Shown piece by piece: positions 1 to 8,914 of a stretch of DNA of 64,000 bases. The position numbers and the translations under genes were made by a program. How positions within the stretch are numbered: position 1 is the stretch's first letter; each line of letters begins with the position of its first letter. Under the pieces are notes generated by a model. That model was given only the letters and a program-made list of their open reading frames with translations, was not told where the DNA came from and searched no databases. The stretch comes from an uncultured Methanocorpusculum sp. (GTDB taxonomy: Archaea > Halobacteriota > Methanomicrobia > Methanomicrobiales > Methanocorpusculaceae). The stretch covers positions 682,001-746,000 of the forward strand of contig NZ_OY764081.1 of assembly GCF_963667985.1 (NCBI RefSeq), written 5' to 3'.

Positions 1-1588
1 CCAAATTTATGCCTCCTACAACAAAGATCCCTGCAAGACAAATGAACACCAAACATGCCGCCACCCATGCCTTTTTGAGATCTACTGCAAAAACCTTGTT
101 TTTGAGCCATTTACCGATAATCAGCATTGATGATATTCCAAGGAAGAACCACGCACAAAATCCAAACTTGAAGACGGTGTTCATTCGGTAGTATGAATCA
201 CCCATGTAGTCTTTGAGATAAAATATTTCGAGAAAAACTAAGATGGAAAGTCCAATCACACCGAAGATGATCTCCGGCAGCCACTCTTTCTTCCCAAGGA
301 ACAGGATAATACAGAACAGAGCCACTCCCAGTGATGCATAACCGAAAAGTCCGAATATGATTGGAAGCGCAATCAACCAGGGATATTTTTTCAGAACCGA
401 TAATCCATTGATGACAAAAATCACGATGAAGAACAGATATACACCGAGGAACTCAACAATCGGAGATGGTGTTGTTACGAGGAAAAATCCTTCGATGCTT
501 GAACCTCCTGTTGTGAGCATCTGATATAAGAAGGGAGCATAGGCTAGAAGAGAAAGTACGGGGACAAGGAGAAACGGCAGAAGTTTGCGAATCTGATGCT
601 GATCGAATCTCCACCAGACCATAAAGGCAACGACGACATACACTCCAGCGTAGATTATCACATCCCATGAGTTCATGGCGGGCATTGTGCCAAGAGACAA
701 GGCAAGAAGACAGATCAGAAGATATTTTCCCCAGCCTTTGAGATACTGCCATCTTGTTATCATCACCGCAATCAGACAGATAAACACCAGTTGATTAAAA
801 CAGGCGAGAAGATGTGCATGGGGGTCACCCCACAAAAAGGAAAAAAGCGGGTATTCATTGATCGTTGTTCCTTCGCCGATCACCCGGGTTGATAACCACC
901 AGGCGTCAATTGCACCCTTCCCAGAGAATGCATACCATATCAGGGCCGCATTTGGTATGATCAAAACCAGCATTGTGAGCCACTGATGGCGTTTAAGAAG
1001 CAGAACCCCGATCGCATAGGCCGAAACTGCGGCCAAAGCGAAAACCGTCGGGATCATCAGATTGAAGACCACGGAACTTGTTCCCATGGCAAGAATCCCT
1101 AACACGCCCATCATCCAGTGTCCAAGATAATAGTATATATTGAGGGTTTCACCTGTGAACCATGGATCATGCGGCGTGACCGTCGGGTTAAGCATTATGC
1201 TCCCAAGAAATGCTGCGTCCATGAACTTCTCGCCGGACGGGATGATTCCCGGTGAGAACCATCGAACGATCAGGAGTAGTGCGAATGCAGCAAAGAAAAT
1301 TATGTCCCAGCGAATCTGATTTTTCAGATCTGTCGGTTCATACTGCTTTTTGAAGAAAGCAAACCCTCCAAGCAAGGCAAAAAGGATCAGGGCCAGCTGG
1401 ACCGGAAGACCTGCAAGACCAAGATACCATGATACGATCGTGAGAAGAAGAATACCGATAGGGTATGCAAGTCCGTAAGAGACTCGGCCGAGTGCCGGTT
1501 TGAGATACGGATAGACGGAGATCTGGCAGAATTTTATGACAATGAGCCAGAGAATGACGGTGAGTATCTGGGATTCGATTGAGATCAT
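1..1588 (-). CDS. DUF2298 (YYY-domain) polytopic membrane protein, C-terminus beyond window
   Basis: The reading frame is open from an ATG at 1588 to the window edge, about 529 residues, so the C-terminus is missing. The product is very hydrophobic with many membrane segments. Around residues 110-155 it has a PSGEKFMDAAF stretch, a DPWFTGE motif and then the three tyrosines of NIYYYLGH, which is the signature of the archaeal/Chloroflexi YYY (DUF2298) family. Function is not established; the family resembles GT39-type membrane glycosyltransferases and sits here beside glycan and lipid-modifying genes. The family is known to co-occur with Agl23-like proteins, and one is encoded at 44.3 kb. Family assignment is firm, role is inference. 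Confidence 0.85.
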   Translation of the reverse strand, partial: MISIESQILTVILWLIVIKFCQISVYPYLKPALGRVSYGLAYPIGILLLTIVSWYLGLAGLPVQLALILFALLGGFAFFKKQYEPTDLKNQIRWDIIFFAAFALLLIVRWFSPGIIPSGEKFMDAAFLGSIMLNPTVTPHDPWFTGETLNIYYYLGHWMMGVLGILAMGTSSVVFNLMIPTVFALAAVSAYAIGVLLLKRHQWLTMLVLIIPNAALIWYAFSGKGAIDAWWLSTRVIGEGTTINEYPLFSFLWGDPHAHLLACFNQLVFICLIAVMITRWQYLKGWGKYLLICLLALSLGTMPAMNSWDVIIYAGVYVVVAFMVWWRFDQHQIRKLLPFLLVPVLSLLAYAPFLYQMLTTGGSSIEGFFLVTTPSPIVEFLGVYLFFIVIFVINGLSVLKKYPWLIALPIIFGLFGYASLGVALFCIILFLGKKEWLPEIIFGVIGLSILVFLEIFYLKDYMGDSYYRMNTVFKFGFCAWFFLGISSMLIIGKWLKNKVFAVDLKKAWVAACLVFICLAGIFVVGGINL

Positions 1589-1738
1589 GGAGTATCAGAT
1601 TCCATGCGGAATATTCTCTTAATTAGTTCATCCGTCTCTGATAAATAATGCTACCCTGGAAAGAACCTGTTTTGATTCGATATCAATTTGGGGTGTTTAA
1701 CCTAGAGTCTGATATTTTATGCTTTGTAAAATGCAAGA

Positions 1739-2695
1739 TCAAACCGCATAGATCACAGTCTCGCAGGGCCACCACGGGTAGGGTGAATACTGCCGCAGAT
1801 AAAGGGCGTACTCTTCATCATACTGTTTGATAAGGTTTGGGATATCCCACAGATCATCTGGTTTATGGTAGACACATATGGCGAGTTTTGGATGTTCTGA
1901 GATTATGTGATTTTTTGCCCCTTCCAATGCATCCCGCTCGAAACCTTCAATGTCCATTTTGATGAACGAGATAGGCTCTTTGATATCCTCATCAAGGGAG
2001 ACCATTTGAATAGTTGTAGACCCTGTCGCGCTTATGTGCGAGTCCTCGGCCTCAGATGCATTGAAGCAGGCCGTTCCATTCTCTTTACCTATGCAGCAGT
2101 TCCTGAAAACGATTTTGTCGAGGACATCTTTCTGCCAGCTGGAAAAATAATCTACTGCGATGGCATAATTTTTCGGGTCAGGTTCATAGAAATATGTCCT
2201 GGAAAAATCACTGACGCTGTTGATAAACATCTCAGTAACATCTCCGCGGTATCCCCCGCAGTTGACAAATACTTCCTGATCATTCAGAGCTACGATTTTC
2301 TTATCAAAATATTGTTTGAAGGCGAAGTCCCCTTCTCTATGGTATGTTTTTATATCTTCTGTTAACCTGTATTGGAGCATAGAGATCAATGTCCGACGGG
2401 ACTTGTCATCGGCGAGCTGATCGTAAAGTTCCCGGTACTCCATCTCGTGAATAAATATCCCATCATGTGCTTCCTGCCAAAATCTCTTCAAGGGGGTGTC
2501 GACAAATCTTCGGTCCATGCGGTACTTCGTTACAAGCGGGGCGCAAAGGAAGGTCATCATTTTTTGAGCATAAGGGCTTTTTGGAAACTGGATATCACGT
2601 ATTTGTTCTTCAAGAAGAAGGGAGTTTTTTGTTTTTTTAACGGCAGGGTGTATGCGGTCGTAAAACTCATCAATCGTCATATCTTTAGAGAACAT
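1739..2695 (-). CDS. FkbM family SAM-dependent methyltransferase
   Basis: The product has 318 residues. Its C-terminal two thirds matches the FkbM methyltransferase fold: an EVFVNCGGYRGDVTEMF nucleotide-binding loop, FYEPDPKNY, and the family hallmark SFIKMDIEGFERDALEGA followed by HPKLAICVYHKPDDLW. FkbM enzymes usually O-methylate sugars or polyketides, so methylation of a surface glycan is plausible given the neighbours. The N-terminal ~120 residues are not recognised. The ATG is preceded by a GGTG sequence about eight bases upstream. About 70 bases separate it from the UPF0104 gene, so it may have its own promoter. Confidence 0.85.
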   Translation of the reverse strand: MFSKDMTIDEFYDRIHPAVKKTKNSLLLEEQIRDIQFPKSPYAQKMMTFLCAPLVTKYRMDRRFVDTPLKRFWQEAHDGIFIHEMEYRELYDQLADDKSRRTLISMLQYRLTEDIKTYHREGDFAFKQYFDKKIVALNDQEVFVNCGGYRGDVTEMFINSVSDFSRTYFYEPDPKNYAIAVDYFSSWQKDVLDKIVFRNCCIGKENGTACFNASEAEDSHISATGSTTIQMVSLDEDIKEPISFIKMDIEGFERDALEGAKNHIISEHPKLAICVYHKPDDLWDIPNLIKQYDEEYALYLRQYSPYPWWPCETVIYAV

Positions 2696-2768
2696 GTATC
2701 ACACACCTTTCCTGTATTAAATCATCCCGAACAAGCATAAATATCTCTATTCAGTCTAAGACATAATC

Positions 2769-3770
2769 TCAGAGATTATTATTTTCCTCTCTGATTTTTT
2801 TCGTATCTTCTTTGAATAGTCTCTTCAAAAGGGACACCGACCAGTCACCGAAGTAGTAAAGCGAGATCATCCCTCCAACAAGTGTGACGAGATTTTTGAT
2901 AAGATGATCTATAACTGCGATAAGGAACGCCGTAAATGAGGCAACGCCGCCAATCTCAAAAACTATAGCAAGTGCTGCCTCGTAAGTTCCTATTCCCCCA
3001 GGCGTAATAGGTACTGCTTTTATAAGATTTCCGATAATGATTGCGAGAAGGACGAGCATGAATGGAATGTCTACGGCCAGCATCATGCAAACCAGATAAC
3101 AGGTGAGAACATCCATCATCCAGATAATTACGGAAGTTCCCGAGAGAAGACCAAGAGCAGGAATCGTGGAGGATACCTGCCTGAATTGCGCAAAAACCTC
3201 CAGAATTTTATTGAGGATCTTGTTCTCTGCATGCATCCATTTGGCAAGCAGGAGAATAATGATCCCTACAATCCCGGCAATCAGAACAAAAATGATCAGC
3301 CAGACAAACCATCCATAATCTTTCGGGACCAGACTGATTAAAAATGGCAGGGCACATAATCCGAGAACCGCCAGCACGAGAATATCGTACACACGTTCAA
3401 CGATCAGTGAGGTGAAACTGTTCGTGTAGGGCATTCCTTTCTCATGTTTGAGAATGAACATCCGGACAAAGTCACCGAGACGGGCAGGAATGATCAGGTT
3501 AGCCGTTTGGGATACGTAGATACATGCCGTGGAAAAGATGAGCCCGATCTCAGTTCCGAGCTTTTTGATGATGTATTTGTATCGAAATCCGCGAAGAAAC
3601 CATGCAAGAACACAGATGCCTATTGCTGCGATCAGCCAGCTTGGGACCAGCGATTCAAGAATGCTGTCGAGATTTCCCTGCAGTTCATTCCACACACGCA
3701 TCAGCATGTAACCAAGCAATGCAACGGCAATCACCGTTGGGATAACTATGGCACTAACTTTTTTCCACAT
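2769..3770 (-). CDS. UPF0104 / LPG-synthase-TM flippase-like membrane protein
   Basis: This 333-residue protein has about eight hydrophobic segments. Its conserved core includes WFLRGFRYKYIIKKLG, a long stretch with PARLGDFVRMFILK, ERVYDILVL, and the late VPITPGGIGTYEAAL motif typical of the UPF0104 / lysylphosphatidylglycerol synthase transmembrane family. Archaeal members are often encoded beside a dolichol-phosphate-type glycosyltransferase, as here, and are thought to move lipid-linked sugars; that role is inferred from context. Its ATG lies inside the 3' end of the glycosyltransferase gene (17-base overlap) and is preceded by GGAG six bases upstream, so the two are translationally coupled. 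Confidence 0.88.
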   Translation of the reverse strand: MWKKVSAIVIPTVIAVALLGYMLMRVWNELQGNLDSILESLVPSWLIAAIGICVLAWFLRGFRYKYIIKKLGTEIGLIFSTACIYVSQTANLIIPARLGDFVRMFILKHEKGMPYTNSFTSLIVERVYDILVLAVLGLCALPFLISLVPKDYGWFVWLIIFVLIAGIVGIIILLLAKWMHAENKILNKILEVFAQFRQVSSTIPALGLLSGTSVIIWMMDVLTCYLVCMMLAVDIPFMLVLLAIIIGNLIKAVPITPGGIGTYEAALAIVFEIGGVASFTAFLIAVIDHLIKNLVTLVGGMISLYYFGDWSVSLLKRLFKEDTKKIREENNNL

Positions 3771-4470
3771 GTAGTCTCCACCACATATTCAGGATGTCTT
3801 TGCCCATATTGCTCACATCTTTGAATCTGACCGTCGTCCCGGGGCCCTGCCGCCATACTACCGGAAATTCATCCACACGCAACCCCTCTTTTTGCGCAAG
3901 AACAAGCGATTCCGTGTCCCAGAACCAGTGGGGCGCCTGGATTTTCGGCACGAGTTCCCGAAGAACCGAGGATTTATAGGCCTTGAATCCGCACTGATGG
4001 TCATTGAGTTTGCTACCAAGGAACAATCTGACCAGAAAATTATACCCCCTGCTGGCGACCTCACGATCCCCGCTTCGAACGATATTACTGTCTTTCATCA
4101 GGCGCGAGCCGGTTGCAACATCCGCTCCATCCTCGATGTGTCCGAGAAGTTCTTTGAGATGACTGATGTCGGTTGCCAGATCGACATCATAGTAACAAAA
4201 TACTTCACCCCGCGACTCTGCAAGGGCACGGTTCAGGGCCCGCCCTCTGCCTTGGCGTTCATCCGAGTGAAGAAGCCGAACCCGTGGATCTTTTTTCTCC
4301 CATTCCTCTACGCATTCGCGGCTTCCATCAGTACTGCCGTCTTCAGCAATGATCAGTTCGAAACTTTTTCCATATGCTTCGAGCACGTCGATCGATTTAG
4401 GAATTGCCGTCTTCAAAGCTTCCACATCATTGAAGACGGGAAGTAATGCGGTGACGAAAAGGGTTGTCAA
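3754..4470 (-). CDS. GT2 family glycosyltransferase, dolichol-phosphate glycosyltransferase type
   Basis: The 238-residue product is a GT-A glycosyltransferase of family 2. It starts with ALLPVFNDVEAL, has the IIAEDGSTDGS nucleotide-binding segment, the YYDVDLATD metal-binding DxD, and the HQCGFKAYK motif typical of DPM1/AglD-like enzymes that load a sugar onto a polyprenol phosphate at the cytoplasmic face. There is no C-terminal membrane domain; the overlapping UPF0104 gene may supply it as a separate subunit. The start is a TTG that shares bases with the TGA of the upstream oxidoreductase and has GAGGAG at good spacing. Confidence 0.88.
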   Translation of the reverse strand: MTTLFVTALLPVFNDVEALKTAIPKSIDVLEAYGKSFELIIAEDGSTDGSRECVEEWEKKDPRVRLLHSDERQGRGRALNRALAESRGEVFCYYDVDLATDISHLKELLGHIEDGADVATGSRLMKDSNIVRSGDREVASRGYNFLVRLFLGSKLNDHQCGFKAYKSSVLRELVPKIQAPHWFWDTESLVLAQKEGLRVDEFPVVWRQGPGTTVRFKDVSNMGKDILNMWWRLHVEKS

Positions 4471-5708
4471 GGATTATGCTCCTCAAGTAATTTTGCAGCA
4501 TTGAGACCTGCCAGGATCGATCCCTCCATACTCCTCTCGGGATAGTTTTCCGGTGAAAACATTCCGGCAATATACAGATTGTTCCCGAGATCAGCAGGGG
4601 GGATGGTATCTTTATATCCCGTTACGTACACCGGCCCGGCGAATTTGTCGACATAAAGGTCTGCATGACTGATTTCACTGATATCGATAGAAAAACGTCT
4701 GCAGAAGTCATCAATCATCCGGTCTTTCAGTCCGCTGTCCGGTTCATCTTTGAAATATGAGGCAAGATATACGACATGTTCCCCGTACCATTCGATCGGG
4801 GCGAAGTTTGTGTGGGTAACCACCGCTCCATAAGGTGCCGGGTCCCCCATATTGGTCCAGTAAATGCCGTTTGTCGGGTCACGGCAAAGACCCAGCGTCA
4901 TACATGCTACTCCCTGATACATCAGATTTGGGAGTTGGATATCTGCATTTTGCAGGAGAGAATTCGCTACTTGCGGCGGCAGCGTTGAAATAACCGCGTC
5001 ATACTCCTCGCCGTTTATCAGCCACGTGGCATTTTTCCTGACCAGGGTGGTGGATGGTGTCTCGAGTCTGATCTCTGCATGCATACTCTCCAGTTTCTCA
5101 ACCATCGCATCAATCAGTCTGTGCCACCCACCGTTCAAATAGCCGAGCCGTTCCCCTTCCGATCCTCTGTCCGAACGGATGGCGATCCTGCTCAGAAGCC
5201 AGGCCGCAGAAACATCATCCTTCATAGACCCGAATTTACTGGTGAGCAGGGGTGCAAAAAACGCATTATGCACATCCTCCCCCACCTTCTCAAACAGATA
5301 TTCTTTGGCGGTAATTTTATCGAGCGGAAGAAGGTCGATCTTTCTCGAACTGATCACGAAGAGTCCAAGTCTGCATTTCTGGAAAAACGTAAGGCAGGGA
5401 TAACGGAGGATTTCCCAGGGGGTTGTGAGCGGGTGAAGTTTGCCGTCCATGTAGTAACCGGTTGAACCTTTCAGCCAGATCAGATCGGATTTAAGATCAA
5501 GAGTATCCAGTAGAGAGAAGAGATTTTTGTCGCCGGAAAAACAGTGATGATAGAGGGTTTCGAGCGTATAGGTATTGTTGTAGGTAAGGGAGGACATGCA
5601 CCCGCCGGGGTTGTCGTTTTTTTCAAAAATAACAACCTCATGTTTATCAGCAAGCTGTAATGCAGCTGACAAGCCTGCGAGTCCTGATCCGAGAATCCCT
5701 ATCTTCAT
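4467..5708 (-). CDS. FAD-dependent oxidoreductase, protoporphyrinogen-oxidase-like amine oxidase family
   Basis: The product begins MKIGILGSGLAGLSAAL, a Rossmann FAD-binding loop, with the acidic end of beta 2 at VVIFEKNDNPGG. About 413 residues follow, ending in NLYIAGMFSPENYPERSMEGSILAGLNAA, the C-terminal FAD-binding motif of the NAD(P)-binding amine oxidase/UDP-galactopyranose mutase-like family. The substrate is unknown; such genes are common in surface-glycan clusters. The frame extends upstream to 5777, but the ATG at 5708 fits the conserved N-terminus exactly and is chosen. It is first in an overlapping three-gene operon with the GT2 and UPF0104 genes and divergent from cetZ. Confidence 0.85.
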   Translation of the reverse strand: MKIGILGSGLAGLSAALQLADKHEVVIFEKNDNPGGCMSSLTYNNTYTLETLYHHCFSGDKNLFSLLDTLDLKSDLIWLKGSTGYYMDGKLHPLTTPWEILRYPCLTFFQKCRLGLFVISSRKIDLLPLDKITAKEYLFEKVGEDVHNAFFAPLLTSKFGSMKDDVSAAWLLSRIAIRSDRGSEGERLGYLNGGWHRLIDAMVEKLESMHAEIRLETPSTTLVRKNATWLINGEEYDAVISTLPPQVANSLLQNADIQLPNLMYQGVACMTLGLCRDPTNGIYWTNMGDPAPYGAVVTHTNFAPIEWYGEHVVYLASYFKDEPDSGLKDRMIDDFCRRFSIDISEISHADLYVDKFAGPVYVTGYKDTIPPADLGNNLYIAGMFSPENYPERSMEGSILAGLNAAKLLEEHNP

Positions 5709-5791
5709 TGCATTATAAGATAGCTCTGTATGATAAGAAAGTTTTTGGCAGACGTCGTCGTATAGTATGGAAGTCATATATATTCCATGAC

Positions 5792-5804
5792 TTACATATA
5801 TATC
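5792..5804 (+). promoter_or_regulatory. Probable archaeal TATA box for cetZ
   Basis: An AT-rich TTACATATATATC sits about 25-35 bases upstream of the cetZ ATG (5828). Archaeal TATA boxes lie about 25 bases before transcription start, so the mRNA would have little or no leader. A second CATATATAT tract at 5775-5783 could serve the divergent oxidoreductase operon. Assigned by position and composition only. Confidence 0.5.
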
Positions 5805-5827
5805 ACAACTAAAGGTGTCTACAGTAA

Positions 5828-7021
5828 ATGCGAGTGTTTTTTATAGGATTTGGACAAGCAGGAGGAAAGATCGTGGATATGTTCCTGGCACAGGACAAAA
5901 AGTTAGGATCCGCGAGTTTCCGCGGTGTTGTAATCAATACTGCCCGGACCGATCTGATGGGTGTAAAGCACATCTCCATGGAAGATCGTCTCCTGATTGG
6001 TCAGACAATGGTAAAAGGTCACGGTGTTGGAACCGATAACGTGACCGGTGCCAAAGTGGCAGCAGATGAGATTGACACAATTATCAATGCGATCGACAAA
6101 CGCGGAACTCATGATGTTGATGCATTCGTTGTATGTGCCGGATTAGGCGGTGGAACTGGTTCTGGTGGTGCTCCCGTTCTTTGCCGTCATTTAAAGCGTA
6201 TTTATCGCGAACCGGTGTATGCGCTTGGAATTATCCCGGCTCCTGAAGAGGGCCGTCTTTACTCCTTAAACGCTGCCAGAAGTTTATCCACGTTGGTCAA
6301 TGAGGCTGACAATGTCATCGTCTTTGATAACAGCGCGTGGAAAAATGATGGAGAAAGCGTGAAGAGTGCTTTCGATCGGTTGAACGAGGAGATTGTCCGT
6401 AGGTTCGGTGTTCTCTTCCGTGCCGGCGAGGTCAATAAGTTAGGTGTTGGTGAGATGGTTGTCGACTCCAGTGAGATCATCAACACTCTTCGTGGTGGTG
6501 GTATCTCGTCCGTTGGATATGCCATCAGTGAGGCTCTCCCGAAAGGAGGTCGGCCCGCATCGAAGTCTGGAGGTGGCCTTCTTGGCGGCCTTCTCGGGAA
6601 GAAGGAGAAGAAGCAGGAGCCCCATATCGATATTACTTCCAGCGAGGATAAATCCGCCAAAATCATTGGTCTTGTACGCCGCGCCATGCTAGGTCGTCTG
6701 ACTCTCCCGTGCGATTACTCGACTGCTGAGCGTGCTCTTGTTCTTGTTGCCGGTCCGCCAACGGAGCTTGACCGCAAAGGTGTGGAAAAATCTAAGAGCT
6801 GGGTTGAAGAAAATATCGCCGGTGTCGAGGTTCGCGGTGGTGACTATCCGGTCGAGAGCGGATATGTCGCGGCTGTTGTTCTGCTTGCAACTATTGGCAG
6901 TGCTCCCCGTATCCGTGAACTGATGGAACTTGCAAAGGAAGCAAAAGAAGAGGTCGTGAGATCTCGTGAACGGGCGACCTCATCCATGTTTGAGGAAGGT
7001 ATTGATCCCTTATTCGAGTGA
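5828..7021 (+). CDS. cetZ: CetZ-type tubulin/FtsZ family GTPase
   Basis: The 397-residue product carries the tubulin/FtsZ GTP-binding features: GFGQAGGKIVDMF near the N-terminus (T1), the tubulin signature GGGTGSG at residues 107-113 (T4), and NEADNVIVFDN further on. The N-terminus and loops match archaeal CetZ proteins rather than FtsZ. In haloarchaea CetZ proteins control cell shape; in methanogens the role is largely unstudied. A glycine/lysine-rich insert (SKSGGGLLGGLLGKKEKKQEP) lies near residue 250. The gene is followed after 6 bases by a gene for a secreted, membrane-anchored protein, so the two almost certainly share one transcript. Confidence 0.93.
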   Translation: MRVFFIGFGQAGGKIVDMFLAQDKKLGSASFRGVVINTARTDLMGVKHISMEDRLLIGQTMVKGHGVGTDNVTGAKVAADEIDTIINAIDKRGTHDVDAFVVCAGLGGGTGSGGAPVLCRHLKRIYREPVYALGIIPAPEEGRLYSLNAARSLSTLVNEADNVIVFDNSAWKNDGESVKSAFDRLNEEIVRRFGVLFRAGEVNKLGVGEMVVDSSEIINTLRGGGISSVGYAISEALPKGGRPASKSGGGLLGGLLGKKEKKQEPHIDITSSEDKSAKIIGLVRRAMLGRLTLPCDYSTAERALVLVAGPPTELDRKGVEKSKSWVEENIAGVEVRGGDYPVESGYVAAVVLLATIGSAPRIRELMELAKEAKEEVVRSRERATSSMFEEGIDPLFE

Positions 7022-7027
7022 AGTATT

Positions 7028-8134
7028 ATGAAGAAAATCACATATGTATTACTGGCGCTTATTGTATGTGCAACATTAATTGGTAATGCTTCTGCATTTA
7101 CATATACGAATGGAGCAACTGTTGATCCCTCTGGCTCACTCAGCCCGGGCGAAGCCGTTACGGCTTCAATGACCATTGTGGTTCCCGAAGGGACTATGAG
7201 CTCATCTAGCTCATTAAAGTTGACAACTGCGCTGCATGATTCAGCGCTGTGGACCATTTATGTATACAAAGGAAGTTATAATATGGCTGGAACCTCTATT
7301 GGATCAGAGGTACTGATAACTACCCTTACCTCCCCCAATTGGATGTATACTGTTTCTGGTTTTGTCTTAGATTATGGCCAAGATATCACTCTTTATATTG
7401 TAGTGAGCGGTCTTGTTCCTGATGATGCAAAAGGTCAATCTGTAACTATTATGAAGATAGTTCAGGATCCTGCACCAAGTTCGGGGTATTCAACGTATTC
7501 ATCTCCATCTCAAAGCGTTTATAATCCAGATGATCTGGCAAGTCAGATAACTGCAACCGAATCAGAAATAACTACTCTGGAATCTCGTCTTGCCACGTAC
7601 AGTAGTTATGGAATCGATGTGGCTACCCAGGTCACGAATCTGCAATCCGCTAAGACCTCGCTTGCAGCAGCAAAATCTGCTGGAACCTCTGATGTTGTGA
7701 ATGCTAACAAATACCTTGATGCAACAACCACAACATTGTCCAATATTGAGAAAGCCCTCTCTCTTGCGGGCTTAAATGCCATCAAAGCTAACATGGATTC
7801 TGTTGATCTTATCGTCACCGAGCTTTATGGTAAAGGCTGGGATACCGAAGCAAAACTTCTGGCAACAACCAACCAGGGTATTAAAAATACCTATGATGTA
7901 GCACTAATTTCGTATAATGCGGGTGGTTCTCCTAATGTCGATGAGAACCTTGCAGCCTCGGAACAGGCAGTAGCTGATGGAAATGCTTATCTGGAAAAGG
8001 CCTCAGCCTCACCGCTTGCTGCATTAAGCAGTTTCCTGCCGATTGTTATTGTGATCGTTGTCGCTGTTGTCGTCGTTGTTGGTGCAATTATTTTCATTAG
8101 AAATCGGAGAGGCGGCTGGGACGAGCTCGGATAA
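7028..8134 (+). CDS. Secreted C-terminally membrane-anchored protein co-transcribed with cetZ
   Basis: I do not recognise a named family. The 368 residues show a clear signal peptide (hydrophobic residues 5-20 ending NASA), a beta-rich external region to about residue 150, a predicted helical segment (roughly 170-330) rich in Ala, Thr and Ser with the look of a coiled coil, then a strong membrane helix (residues 337-358). A short basic cytoplasmic tail, IRNRRGGWDELG, ends the protein. This puts a long domain outside the cell and about a dozen residues on the side where CetZ polymerises. The 6-base gap to cetZ suggests a functional link, possibly a membrane tether; that is inference. Confidence 0.75.
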   Translation: MKKITYVLLALIVCATLIGNASAFTYTNGATVDPSGSLSPGEAVTASMTIVVPEGTMSSSSSLKLTTALHDSALWTIYVYKGSYNMAGTSIGSEVLITTLTSPNWMYTVSGFVLDYGQDITLYIVVSGLVPDDAKGQSVTIMKIVQDPAPSSGYSTYSSPSQSVYNPDDLASQITATESEITTLESRLATYSSYGIDVATQVTNLQSAKTSLAAAKSAGTSDVVNANKYLDATTTTLSNIEKALSLAGLNAIKANMDSVDLIVTELYGKGWDTEAKLLATTNQGIKNTYDVALISYNAGGSPNVDENLAASEQAVADGNAYLEKASASPLAALSSFLPIVIVIVVAVVVVVGAIIFIRNRRGGWDELG

Positions 8135-8144
8135 GCCATAATTT

Positions 8145-8180
8145 ATTGAGGAGTTCTCCTCCTCAATGGCACCTTTTTTT
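8145..8180 (+). terminator. Intrinsic-type terminator after the cetZ operon
   Basis: A perfect 9-bp stem (ATTGAGGAG / CTCCTCAAT) with a 5-base loop is followed within a few bases by a run of T. It lies between the convergent cetZ operon and trkA-like gene and could end the cetZ transcript. Confidence 0.65.
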
Positions 8181-8200
8181 GAAAAATAGTATGATAATAG

Positions 8201-8857
8201 TTAGTGGAAGAGTTCGTCCATATACTCTACGGATCGTCCCTCTGATTCTTTTTTGGTGAACACGGTTATGACATCTCCCGGCATGAAGGTAACGTTTCCG
8301 CTCGGGATAATCAGTTTTCCTCCCCTTCGAATTGCAATGTAGAGCATATCCTTCATATCCGACACGTCTTTGACAGTTTTGTTGACGCCCTTTGCTCCTT
8401 CGCTTGCCGTCACCTCAAAAATACTCCCTCCCTCGATCGATGCAAGAAGCTGAGTGTCAGGGTTTTCCGACCAGAGAAATAAGCTACGTGCCACGATCTC
8501 GTCCGGATTTTCGCTGATTCGAACACCAACTTCTTTGAACAGATCAGAGTGTTCTTTTTGGTTCACAATAGAGACCAGTGTCTTTACCGCGTATTTTTTT
8601 GCAAGCCAGCAGGCCATGAGATTCAGAGCATCATCGCTGGTTGTCGCGACAAGGGCGTCCGCCCGATCGATCCCTGCATCTTCCAGCGTTGCTTTATCTG
8701 TCGCATTTCCGGCAATTGCCAGGAGATCGTGCTGGGAAAGGATATCTGCACACCGATCCTCATCCTTATCGATTACCACAACACTGTGCCCGTTCTCCGA
8801 TGCAATCCCGGCAAGACTTCTTCCAATTCCGCCCAGACCAACGATGATGAGATACAT
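8201..8857 (-). CDS. trkA: TrkA family potassium channel/transport NAD-binding regulatory protein
   Basis: The 218 residues split into an RCK-N Rossmann domain (residues 1-125) opening with MYLIIVGLGGIGRSLAGIA and the acidic VVVIDKDEDRC that binds NAD(H), and an RCK-C/TrkA-C domain (about 135-218). Proteins of this kind gate Trk/Ktr potassium transporters from the cytoplasmic side. No transporter subunit is adjacent, so the membrane partner must be encoded elsewhere. It converges on the cetZ operon and diverges from rnhB. Confidence 0.9.
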   Translation of the reverse strand: MYLIIVGLGGIGRSLAGIASENGHSVVVIDKDEDRCADILSQHDLLAIAGNATDKATLEDAGIDRADALVATTSDDALNLMACWLAKKYAVKTLVSIVNQKEHSDLFKEVGVRISENPDEIVARSLFLWSENPDTQLLASIEGGSIFEVTASEGAKGVNKTVKDVSDMKDMLYIAIRRGGKLIIPSGNVTFMPGDVITVFTKKESEGRSVEYMDELFH

Positions 8858-8914
8858 AGGAAATCGTATGCTTTCAGGTGGTATTATATCTATTCCCTGA
8901 AATATACGTATCCG

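Noticed and set aside
1907..2740. Plus-strand frames of 122-152 residues opposite the FkbM gene
   Set aside because: They are antisense to a clear methyltransferase gene and have no family features.
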